From Spirosoma aureum (GTDB lineage Bacteria; Bacteroidota; Bacteroidia; Cytophagales; Spirosomataceae), in the NCBI RefSeq assembly GCF_011604685.1, contig NZ_CP050063.1:2750501-2814500 (forward strand): a DNA stretch of 64,000 nucleotides, written 5' to 3'. Positions 7,436-14,692 of this stretch are shown here, piece by piece; position 1 is the first letter of the stretch; every line of letters starts with the position of its first letter. Both the position numbers and the translations under genes were made by a program. Below the pieces are notes generated by a model. The model saw nothing but the letters and a program-made list of their open reading frames with translations, searched no databases and had not been told where the DNA came from.

Positions 7436-9307
7436 TTAGTTGATCATGACAATTGTTCCTTTCAACGATGCCTGGCCACTACTTTCCAACGCCAGCTGGG
7501 CATTGGCTTTGATCGATGCTTTTGCCTGGGCTTCTATATCAATCGTTGCCCCTTCTACTTTTACGCCAGCCTGACCCGCCACTTCGACCTTGGCATTCGC
7601 ATTGATTTTCATGCCCTGATCGTTGTTAATCTCAGATTTGCCCGCTTTTACTTTCCATTCCTGATCGGCAGTCATATCAATCGTTTTGGCCTTCATCGTA
7701 ATTGTGTCTTTGGCCTCGATGTTGATATTGCCCTCGCTTTTTATGTTGATTGTTGTTCCGCCGTCGAGCAGCAGTTCGATGGTGTTTTTCTGATCCTTGT
7801 TGTAAATTTTAATGCTCTCCTTGCCCGATTCGTCATTGATCAGGATGTGGTTACCACTTCGGGTAATAATGCCTTTGATGTTGTTGTCTTTGTCGAACAG
7901 TGGGCCCGGTGTTTTATCGCCGTGAAACATACTGCCCCTCACAAACGGTAGATCGGGATTGCCCATCTCAAAATCAACGAATACAACTTCGTCAATTTCG
8001 GGAATAAAATAGACACCCTGATCTTTATAGGCCATTGGCTGGGCGACACGAACCCAGGGGGTTGTCTGGCTACTATCCTGTTGCCAGGCAAACTGTACCT
8101 TCACGCGCCCCAGGCTTTCCTCGTCGTCTACGCGTTTCACAATGGCAGGCTGTGGGGGAGCACTAGGCGAACTGATCTTGTAATCGACGGGCGGAAAATC
8201 AACATCCTGCGGAATAGCCTCAAAATTAGCCTGATAAATACCTCTTGAATCGAGATAATGGCTTAGACGCGTAATCAGAAACGTGCCATAGTCAACAGTT
8301 TCCTGCAACTGCGCTCCCTGACGGGCATCACTGACGCCATAAATCTCATCTTTCACTTTGACCGTACCACCGATTTTCAGCTGCATTTCGGAGGTTCGCC
8401 CTTGTAGCACTGCTAATTTGTTGGAAATTTCGCTGATTTTGAGTTTGGCAACATCTTTCAGTGTGTTGTCTTTCTGGTGGTTCTGGTAGGCCAGTTCAAC
8501 TGGGTTATCTTTAAATAAGGCACTGGATTTGTCACGGACCAGTTTGGCAAATTCCTGTAAACCATCAACATCATTGCTCGTTACTTCGGCTGATAAAAAT
8601 TGATCAGTGGAGAAGTCATAGTATTTCGCGGTCATCTTCATGGGAGCCACGCGCAGACTATACTCCATATCGAAGAAGTTGCTGCCATGAACAAGAGTAA
8701 CGCCTGTGTCGGCAGACTTTTTACCATAGTATAGCTTTTCCCCATCGTAAAAGAACCATTGACCGTAGGCTTCAGCCAGACGCTGGACAAAATGGAGGTC
8801 GTCTTCTTCGTATTGCGTAATGTAAGGCAGTACGGGATTGCTGGTGGCCGCAACCGTAACGGTTAGGCCCAGCGAGGATATGATCTTTTCGACAATGGCA
8901 CTCGGGGTCATCTCATCGAACGAGCGGGTCGTACGGCCTGCATTTAACAAGAGCGTGGGGCTACTGCCACTAATTAAAATAGATTGGGTGGCCGACTGCC
9001 CCTTGGAGAGTTGTACGCCCGTAACAATGCCTTTGAAGGTTAAATTTTGTTTTTCAGATTTAAGCGTCCCTTTGTCCATTTCGCCCTGTTTGAGCTTGAT
9101 GGTAGCTAACTCGCCTACAAATTTCTGCCCTAATTCTTTCAGCTTAACCGCTGCCGTTCCACCATCGAGCATATCGGGCGAAAGGCTTAGTTCAAAATCA
9201 TGGTGGCCGTCAAAACGCTGACTGATCCGAACGCTATTAAACCGCTTCAGCGGAGTGCCATTGATCGTTACTTCGGCTACGGCAATATATTGGTTGGTTG
9301 AAGACAT
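7436..9307 (-). CDS. vgrG: VgrG spike protein (TssI)
   Basis: The 623-residue protein has the gp27-like N-terminal fold, a central gp5-type OB domain (about residues 380-470, with R-V-K-V-Q-F-A-W and D-Q-G-V-Y-F-I-P-E-I-D-E-V segments), and a C-terminal beta-helix rich in repeated I-x-I, A-K and V-x-V strands. This is a standard VgrG, which forms the trimeric tip of the T6SS tube. There is no C-terminal effector domain, so effectors must bind it non-covalently or through PAAR. A lysozyme-like gene precedes it and an amidase-like gene follows it, both likely cargo. Confidence 0.95.
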   Translation of the reverse strand: MSSTNQYIAVAEVTINGTPLKRFNSVRISQRFDGHHDFELSLSPDMLDGGTAAVKLKELGQKFVGELATIKLKQGEMDKGTLKSEKQNLTFKGIVTGVQLSKGQSATQSILISGSSPTLLLNAGRTTRSFDEMTPSAIVEKIISSLGLTVTVAATSNPVLPYITQYEEDDLHFVQRLAEAYGQWFFYDGEKLYYGKKSADTGVTLVHGSNFFDMEYSLRVAPMKMTAKYYDFSTDQFLSAEVTSNDVDGLQEFAKLVRDKSSALFKDNPVELAYQNHQKDNTLKDVAKLKISEISNKLAVLQGRTSEMQLKIGGTVKVKDEIYGVSDARQGAQLQETVDYGTFLITRLSHYLDSRGIYQANFEAIPQDVDFPPVDYKISSPSAPPQPAIVKRVDDEESLGRVKVQFAWQQDSSQTTPWVRVAQPMAYKDQGVYFIPEIDEVVFVDFEMGNPDLPFVRGSMFHGDKTPGPLFDKDNNIKGIITRSGNHILINDESGKESIKIYNKDQKNTIELLLDGGTTINIKSEGNINIEAKDTITMKAKTIDMTADQEWKVKAGKSEINNDQGMKINANAKVEVAGQAGVKVEGATIDIEAQAKASIKANAQLALESSGQASLKGTIVMIN

Positions 9308-9367
9308 AATCGATCAAGGGTAGTAATTAACAGGTTATATTATGTTGAGTATCCAGGTACTTCGGGC

Positions 9368-10048
9368 TTAAAATACCATCGGTTTCATAGCCCAGACTGG
9401 ATAATATAAGGTGCTGATCTGATAGAAGCCATCGGCTTCGCCCGCTAAAACAGCGGCTGCATTCTGAAAAAGATGAATGTTTGCCTTGTTGCGCGGAATC
9501 ACTCCAGGATTACCCGCTTCCCGAATTCGGCAATTGTCGGCGGCTACATCGAAATCCATTCGTTCGCAGGCCCCGGCAAACAGTGTCCACTTATGCAGAT
9601 TACCAGGTCCCATTGCCCAGGCCATACTTAAAATACCCATCTGGGCATCGGCAGGCCAGTTATCAAAATTCTTAAATGGCTTCTGTCTTTTAAGGAAGCT
9701 TTCATTTTGCTGTAGTCGATTCTGAATCAGTTTGTTAATCGAATCGTCACTTAGTTCAAGATTCGTAAATTTCTCACAGGCGCGATGGCCTAATTTTGCC
9801 AGTTCCTGTTTGCCTTTCAATAGTTTCCATTCGGCTTCGATCACATTCGTCGCGGCAGGCGCGCCCGGTGTTTTAATACCAGGCTTGTTTTTATATTGAA
9901 AGGGTAGGCTTAAAGCTGCACTTATTGGGTCGATGAGATTGCCAACTCCCACCGTAACTAATCCTAGAATATCAAGATACATGAACCGAACAACGCCTTC
10001 GAACGGCTCATTGAATGCTCTAAATGACTGATTAACGCTGGTGTGCAT
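9368..10048 (-). CDS. Candidate T6SS effector, T4-lysozyme-like muramidase
   Basis: This 226-residue protein has no signal peptide. Glu17, Asp26 and Thr32 are spaced exactly as the catalytic E-x8-D-x5-T triad of T4 lysozyme (GH24). They lie in a segment with F-E-G, Y-L-D and T-V-G-V-G-N. A later W-A-M-G-P-G-N segment fits the second lobe. It would cleave the glycan strand of peptidoglycan after delivery. The gene lies between a periplasmic inhibitor-like gene and vgrG on the same strand, the arrangement expected of an immunity-effector-carrier set. It could be a phage-derived lysozyme, but no holin or phage gene is nearby. Confidence 0.8.
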   Translation of the reverse strand: MHTSVNQSFRAFNEPFEGVVRFMYLDILGLVTVGVGNLIDPISAALSLPFQYKNKPGIKTPGAPAATNVIEAEWKLLKGKQELAKLGHRACEKFTNLELSDDSINKLIQNRLQQNESFLKRQKPFKNFDNWPADAQMGILSMAWAMGPGNLHKWTLFAGACERMDFDVAADNCRIREAGNPGVIPRNKANIHLFQNAAAVLAGEADGFYQISTLYYPVWAMKPMVF

Positions 10049-10103
10049 AGCTGTAATGAACTGATTAGTTGATCGAGGACCGACCTGACTTTAAAAAAAT
10101 AGA

Positions 10104-10598
10104 TTAGGGCTTCTTTTGGAAGCGGGCTTTATCGAATGTACCACGCGCTCCACAATACACCTCCCGGCAATACATGCCCGAGTCCTGCAAGGTTATTATC
10201 GCTCCGTTGATTCGGAGCACAAGCTGACAGGGCTTGGCTTCATCGAGACCATCGGCCTTTACTGTCAGCTGACCGTTGGTCCAAACGGCATCACCTTCCA
10301 GTTCGCAACTCTGGCCTTTATCAAACGTCATCGAAATCGTCACCTTCGCATCGGCCGTCGAGCTTCTGGAAATCTGTATTTTATCTGTTTTTTTAGTCGG
10401 TAAATATTGACCTCTCGATTTGCTCTTGTCTGTGAAGCCGACATACTCGCCGAAAATGGTTGCCGGTGGTTTGGCCGCACAGGCTGAATATGCACTTGCC
10501 ACAAGCAAGTTCAGGATGACGAAAAGGCCTAAACAGTGGCTAACAGAGCCTATTAGCTGCGTGTGTCGGGGTCGATATGGACGTATTGACGTTTTCAT
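10104..10598 (-). CDS. Candidate periplasmic immunity protein (lysozyme-inhibitor-like)
   Basis: This 164-residue protein begins with a signal-peptide-like segment (hydrophobic at about residues 20-38, ending in small residues). The mature part has several cysteines, including a C-terminal C-R-E-V-Y-C-G-A-R-G-T-F block. This C-x4-C-G-A-R pattern near the end recalls secreted lysozyme-inhibitor-like proteins, though I could not align it. It is encoded 55 bp upstream of the lysozyme-like effector gene. A periplasmic inhibitor protecting the cell from that toxin is the simplest reading. Confidence 0.6.
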   Translation of the reverse strand: MKTSIRPYRPRHTQLIGSVSHCLGLFVILNLLVASAYSACAAKPPATIFGEYVGFTDKSKSRGQYLPTKKTDKIQISRSSTADAKVTISMTFDKGQSCELEGDAVWTNGQLTVKADGLDEAKPCQLVLRINGAIITLQDSGMYCREVYCGARGTFDKARFQKKP

Positions 10599-10608
10599 TC
10601 ACTTGCAT

Positions 10609-10641
10609 AAACCTATAAGGTCTTAGAGACCTTATAGGTTT
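10609..10641. terminator. Perfect hairpin between hcp and the inhibitor gene
   Basis: A perfect 15-bp inverted repeat (10609-10623 and 10627-10641, core CCTATAAGGTCT) with a 3-bp loop lies 21 bp past the hcp stop. No strong T-run follows on the minus strand, so it may act as a partial terminator or mRNA-end stabiliser. That would let hcp be expressed well above the downstream effector genes. Confidence 0.55.
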
Positions 10642-10662
10642 TGGGTTTAGTTACTAGATGCT

Positions 10663-11055
10663 TTATTCGCGCAGGAGCTTCAGCTTCTGTCCATTCACAT
10701 CCAGATCGCGTGAACAGATCGTGAAACTTTGGGTACCTGTGCCGTTGCCCGACAAACTGAACGACTCGCTGAAGTTAATAATGGCCGAGTGATCGAACTT
10801 GATGGTACGCAATTCTTCGCCCTTCTGGTTTTTCAACTCGATGCTTCCGCTTACATCATCTTTATGAGGAAGTACCATCAGTTCGATGATCTTGGCGTCG
10901 GCATTGCGGGTTTCAATCGAAACATCGATGTTGCCACCAAATACTTCCGAAGTTGTTTCGTTCGTGTTAGGGTTGACGTGTTGGTGAAAACTGTAAGAAA
11001 GGGAGAGTACTTCAAACTCTTTACCGTCGATTTTGAGGGTTGACTTGTGAGCCAT
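10663..11055 (-). CDS. hcp: Hcp (TssD), T6SS tube protein
   Basis: This 130-residue, beta-rich, soluble protein has the layout of Bacteroidota Hcp/TssD: an N-terminal strand with L-K-I-D-G-K-E-F-E-V, a central region with N-x-T-T-S-E-V-F-G-G-N-I, and a C-terminus with F-T-I-C-S-R-D-L. Hcp forms hexameric rings that stack into the secreted inner tube. It is encoded directly after tssB and tssC, as usual for sheath and tube genes. A perfect hairpin lies just downstream. Confidence 0.9.
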   Translation of the reverse strand: MAHKSTLKIDGKEFEVLSLSYSFHQHVNPNTNETTSEVFGGNIDVSIETRNADAKIIELMVLPHKDDVSGSIELKNQKGEELRTIKFDHSAIINFSESFSLSGNGTGTQSFTICSRDLDVNGQKLKLLRE

Positions 11056-11094
11056 TGTCGTAATTAGTTTTACGTGATTAAAAATTGGTTTGGT

Positions 11095-12468
11095 TTATTG
11101 TTTTAAGTCGGCATCCCATTGACCTTTGGTTCCGGTCAGGTTGATTTCAAATACTTTAGCTGGAAAGAATGGTTTGAGTTTCACATTCACAATGACGTGG
11201 GTCGGAATGGTTGGATGCCGACGGATGTCAAGATTGCTGAAGTCTTCGATGATCTTGCCTGGTCCCCGGATGGTGGCTAAAAAACTGGCCACCTGTCCTT
11301 TGATTTCTTCGATCATCTTGTTGTCGATATTCTCGAATGTCCGACGGTTCAGAAAATCCTGAAATACTTTTCCGATCCAGTCGAATACCCGTACAACGCT
11401 GTAGGTTTGCAGGCCTACGTTGTCACCGTTGAAGAGCGTTTTGGCCGAAAATGGAATTACCCGGCCGTATTCATAGACCATTGGAATCAGACCTTTGTCT
11501 TCCAACTGGGCTATTTCACCTTTACGCATGCTGAACCGGACACCACTGGCCATTTTGAGCTTACCATGCTGTACACCGGCTGATGGCTGGGCAATGTGCC
11601 CTCCCCAGAGCATTCCGGCCAGAGCCATAGCGGGCGACACATACAGGTGTTCTTCCTGGCCCAGTTCTGTGTAAGCTTCGCGACCTACGATCCAGTTACA
11701 CGGCATCATCACGTTGGCTTTATGCGGATCTGCTCCCGTTAGTTTGTCGCGCTCGAAAGTTGCTTCAACGCTATCCGGGTCATCCAGGTGACGATAGTCG
11801 GTCAGCATCATCACCTTGTTCTGATACGCCAGCGAAGCCCATTTGTCGACAATGACATTTTTCTTAAGCCAGCCCGGTAATACCAGCAACGAGTAGTTTT
11901 CGGAGAGATCTAGTTTGTCGTAACCATCGCGCAGTTCTTTCGCAACCTGTTCGAAAATGCCCGTCGGATTGCTGAATCCATCGGCGTCGGTTGTCATGTC
12001 ATTACCTGCATCGAACAACACTAAGTTTTTGACCTTTTCTGACTCGGCGTTCTCGAAAAACAGCGACAATGACCGATAAGATGCCTCTAACTCTTCGGTT
12101 TGAGTAAGTACCGTAGCCAGATTCTTTTTCAGCGTATTGCTGGCCGAAGCAGCCTTTTGTTCGGCCTCGGCAATCATGTCAGCTACATTGTCGTGTGCGG
12201 CCAGTAAATCGGCAAAATCCCTAAGCCGTTTTTTGAGTTTTTTGCGGTCCTGTTTATTGTCCTCCTCCGTCAGAAAGATCGACTTTCGTGCTTTTTTAGA
12301 CGGGTCCATATTTTCGGTACCGTCTACGACCGTTTTTATGAACTCAAATCCGCCAAATTTGGTCAGTTGCTGAACGCTTTCGGTGAGTGAACGCGTAGGC
12401 TTTTGTTGTTCAACTACGCGCTCTCTGAGCAAGGGCGCATTCTCCGGATTCTGTTCTTCTTTTGCCAT
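11095..12468 (-). CDS. tssC: TssC, T6SS sheath large subunit
   Basis: The 457-residue protein has the sheath-subunit layout: a flexible N-terminus (about 90 residues), then the conserved L-V-L-F-D-A-G-like and L-L-V-L-P-G-W strands and a C-terminal region with a V-x-V-K-L-K-P segment near the end. Known TssC proteins are about 440-500 residues. TssC pairs with TssB to form the contractile sheath around the Hcp tube. The gene follows tssB after a 42-bp gap and precedes hcp. Confidence 0.9.
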   Translation of the reverse strand: MAKEEQNPENAPLLRERVVEQQKPTRSLTESVQQLTKFGGFEFIKTVVDGTENMDPSKKARKSIFLTEEDNKQDRKKLKKRLRDFADLLAAHDNVADMIAEAEQKAASASNTLKKNLATVLTQTEELEASYRSLSLFFENAESEKVKNLVLFDAGNDMTTDADGFSNPTGIFEQVAKELRDGYDKLDLSENYSLLVLPGWLKKNVIVDKWASLAYQNKVMMLTDYRHLDDPDSVEATFERDKLTGADPHKANVMMPCNWIVGREAYTELGQEEHLYVSPAMALAGMLWGGHIAQPSAGVQHGKLKMASGVRFSMRKGEIAQLEDKGLIPMVYEYGRVIPFSAKTLFNGDNVGLQTYSVVRVFDWIGKVFQDFLNRRTFENIDNKMIEEIKGQVASFLATIRGPGKIIEDFSNLDIRRHPTIPTHVIVNVKLKPFFPAKVFEINLTGTKGQWDADLKQ

Positions 12469-12510
12469 CGTTGCAATGCGTTTTATGCGATGAGTGGGGA
12501 TGATTGGAAA

Positions 12511-12966
12511 TTAATTTGCGTCGGCGTCGTCTAGCTCATTGGCCATCACATTCAGGGCGTCGATAAACGCCTGTTTCGCCTGTGGATCGGCCAGTAATTT
12601 TTGAAAGGCTTTGTTCGACATGAGCCGTTTGATCAGGCTCTGGTAATTGTCTTCCTGCGACTGAAGAGCCTGCAAAAACGCGCTCTGGTCAATGATGCCC
12701 TGTTTGCTGAAAGCCGTCAGATTCTGAAAAAACAGCGTTTCATTGACTTCTTCGCCATCTTCGGTCTCATGCGTTACATCGACCTCCGGTTGAAATGTAT
12801 CGAAAGCATCCTGTAATTTCTGTACCCCTTCAACAGGAGCCTGACTCATGGAGTCGGCCGTAAATTTGCCAACCATTGCCGTTTTATTTTCCTGGAGGAA
12901 CTTGATAGCCTCGCTGGTTTCTTCGGGGATAATAACTCCCCCGATCTGGGGTTTATTGACTGCCAT
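12511..12966 (-). CDS. tssB: TssB, T6SS sheath small subunit
   Basis: The start at 12966 gives a 151-residue protein beginning MAVNKPQIGG. A longer reading from 13197 would overlap the effector gene upstream and adds sequence unlike TssB. The D-A-F-D-T-F-Q-P-E-V-D-V block in the middle, the E-T-L-F-F-Q-N-L segment and a helical acidic C-terminus fit the small sheath subunit. TssB and TssC together form the sheath that ClpV recycles. The next gene, tssC, starts 42 bp after the stop. Confidence 0.85.
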   Translation of the reverse strand: MAVNKPQIGGVIIPEETSEAIKFLQENKTAMVGKFTADSMSQAPVEGVQKLQDAFDTFQPEVDVTHETEDGEEVNETLFFQNLTAFSKQGIIDQSAFLQALQSQEDNYQSLIKRLMSNKAFQKLLADPQAKQAFIDALNVMANELDDADAN

Positions 12967-12994
12967 GTATGCTGGGGTTTTATAGAGTTTTTGA

Positions 12995-14041
12995 TTAAAG
13001 CATGTTGTCCATAATTCGGATTCGTTTCGTCCAGGCGCCGGGTTGAGCTGCGTGATATATGGCAGTGTCGGTAACGCCAATCGGTGAATCATCGGCCTGT
13101 ACGATTTTTGCCGTTTTGCCTTCCATATAGACCATGCCGATGTGGTGCCAGCCACCCTTTTCGCTATACTGAGCAATGATATCGGCATCGAGCACATCGG
13201 TGGAATCAGCTACTGCAACGAAGCCATAATTGGCTGGCCGTGTCATGAATTCCTCAATGCTGGTCCCAAAGGGATACTTGCTCTGGGCTACAAACAGACT
13301 GTAGCAATAATTAACAAAGCCAATACAGTCGAAGTGTTTCACATTCTCGCACCCTCCGCCCCACACGATTCCGTTGTGGCTGACGCCAATCGGCTTCACT
13401 GCCCCATTGAACTTATAAAGCCGGGGTGTCACGTTAATCAGTGGCAAGGGCATATCACCGACCTGTTTACGTAACGCGAGATAATCATTAGTGGCTTGTG
13501 TAGTCAGCTGTATAACTGTATTCGACGAGCCAGCACAGGTATTCCGCCCGCCAATATCGGTGTAGGCAGTCTGAACAGATGGTTTTTTCGTATCAAAGGA
13601 GTCGGCCTGCATTTTTACGATCGAAGGGCGGTACTTAGCGCCATCCGACAGTCCGGGCGAATTGCCCGCTGCCCCCCACAGGTAATGGGCCTTCCCGGCA
13701 TGACTACGGGCTTCATTGACAATGGCCTGCCGTTGCACTAATTTTCCCTGCGGAGTTGACATTTTTTTTGTCACCTTCACCCCAATCGGGAGTGCATAAT
13801 CGAACAGGCCCGCATAGGCATGGAGGATAGCATCGCCGGGTTTTAGGCCGGTTAACTCAAAATAGCGGAAATTTTTTCCCGGCTTTTTTTCCTGCATTTT
13901 CACCAGACTCTGATCAATGATAACCCCCAGATCATTTCCGAAGAAATCACCACCAAAAAGGCCCACCGTTTTTTTTTGCCCTACCTGAAGGGGGCAGTCG
14001 ACTAATGGAGCGGTTGTTGTCGCATCAAAGAAATGTGCCAT
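12995..14041 (-). CDS. Candidate T6SS effector, NlpC/P60-like cell-wall peptidase
   Basis: The start at 14041 gives 348 residues and a clean N-terminus (MAHFFDATTT). An upstream ATG at 14137 would add 32 residues unlike the rest. The protein has no signal peptide. An N-terminal domain of about 95 residues resembles a small beta fold. A G-K-A-H-Y-L-W-G-A-A-G segment and Cys239 in F-D-C-I-G-F, with His299/300, fit an NlpC/P60 cysteine peptidase. A spacer of about 115 residues separates these parts, longer than usual. The gene lies just upstream of tssB, suggesting a cargo toxin. Confidence 0.6.
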   Translation of the reverse strand: MAHFFDATTTAPLVDCPLQVGQKKTVGLFGGDFFGNDLGVIIDQSLVKMQEKKPGKNFRYFELTGLKPGDAILHAYAGLFDYALPIGVKVTKKMSTPQGKLVQRQAIVNEARSHAGKAHYLWGAAGNSPGLSDGAKYRPSIVKMQADSFDTKKPSVQTAYTDIGGRNTCAGSSNTVIQLTTQATNDYLALRKQVGDMPLPLINVTPRLYKFNGAVKPIGVSHNGIVWGGGCENVKHFDCIGFVNYCYSLFVAQSKYPFGTSIEEFMTRPANYGFVAVADSTDVLDADIIAQYSEKGGWHHIGMVYMEGKTAKIVQADDSPIGVTDTAIYHAAQPGAWTKRIRIMDNML

Positions 14042-14137
14042 GATCCTAACCAGTAACGTTGTCTTATAATTGGACTTCCGAACGCGAAACGTCGTATTTC
14101 GTTGGTCGCAATATTCGGTAATTCGAGAAACGGCCAA

Positions 14138-14150
14138 CTGAGTAAACGGT
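14138..14150 (+). promoter_or_regulatory. Candidate operator upstream of the NlpC/P60-like effector
   Basis: The 13-mer CTGAGTAAACGGT lies about 97 bp upstream of the effector start. It differs at two positions from the clpV copy TTGAGTGAACGGT at 17316. A weaker half-match, CGAGAAACGG, lies nearby at 14124. Function is inferred only from recurrence. Confidence 0.3.
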
Positions 14151-14161
14151 CTTGTTTGGCT

Positions 14162-14617
14162 TTATTTGGGTATTGGCCTGTAAAACCACCAACTCCCGCC
14201 AAGGGTAACACTGTCGCTATTCTTAAAATAGAGGGTTGATTTTTTGACCGGCCCTCCATCCGGTATATTCTGTTCATAAACAACTACTTTCCCGCCAGCA
14301 CCTACCGAAGCTACTATGGCGGTATGCCTTGGCTCACCCCGGCTTTCTTCTCGCCAGCTTCCATCCGCATTGTCGATGTGCATGGTGTAATAGTTGAACT
14401 GGATAATGTCGCCCGGTTGAAGGTTGGCCAGCGTTGTCTCTGTACCCCAGACGTAATCGGCGTCTGAACTCACTCCGTCGGCACCCATAATATCATTCGA
14501 TGTTTTGGCGTGCGCGTTTTTAAGCGCTTTCTCAGCCAATGTCCAGCACTGTCCATCGCCATCGCGGTGCCCCACTTTATTGGCTGCGTACTGTACGATT
14601 ACTTTATTGACACCCAT
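14162..14617 (-). CDS. Candidate T6SS effector, CHAP-like amidase
   Basis: This 151-residue protein has no signal peptide. Cys24 in D-G-D-G-Q-C-W-T-L-A and His98 in R-H-T-A-I-V fit the catalytic pair of a CHAP/papain-type amidase, with the typical L-Q-P-G-D-I-I-Q-F segment between them. It ends in a tryptophan-rich strand (G-S-W-W-F-Y). It is encoded immediately downstream of clpV and upstream of a second cysteine-hydrolase effector. It may degrade the peptide part of peptidoglycan. No immunity gene is obvious beside it. Confidence 0.6.
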   Translation of the reverse strand: MGVNKVIVQYAANKVGHRDGDGQCWTLAEKALKNAHAKTSNDIMGADGVSSDADYVWGTETTLANLQPGDIIQFNYYTMHIDNADGSWREESRGEPRHTAIVASVGAGGKVVVYEQNIPDGGPVKKSTLYFKNSDSVTLGGSWWFYRPIPK

Positions 14618-14692
14618 TTTTTACGTTTGCGTTCGATTGTTCGTTTTGTCAGCTTGGTCGCAATTCAATTAGTCGGGGAAACAGACAAGTGA

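Noticed and set aside
7304..7951. 215-residue plus-strand ORF opposite the amidase and vgrG genes
   Set aside because: It is antisense to two well-supported genes, has odd composition (many Phe, Asp, Cys) and no domain.
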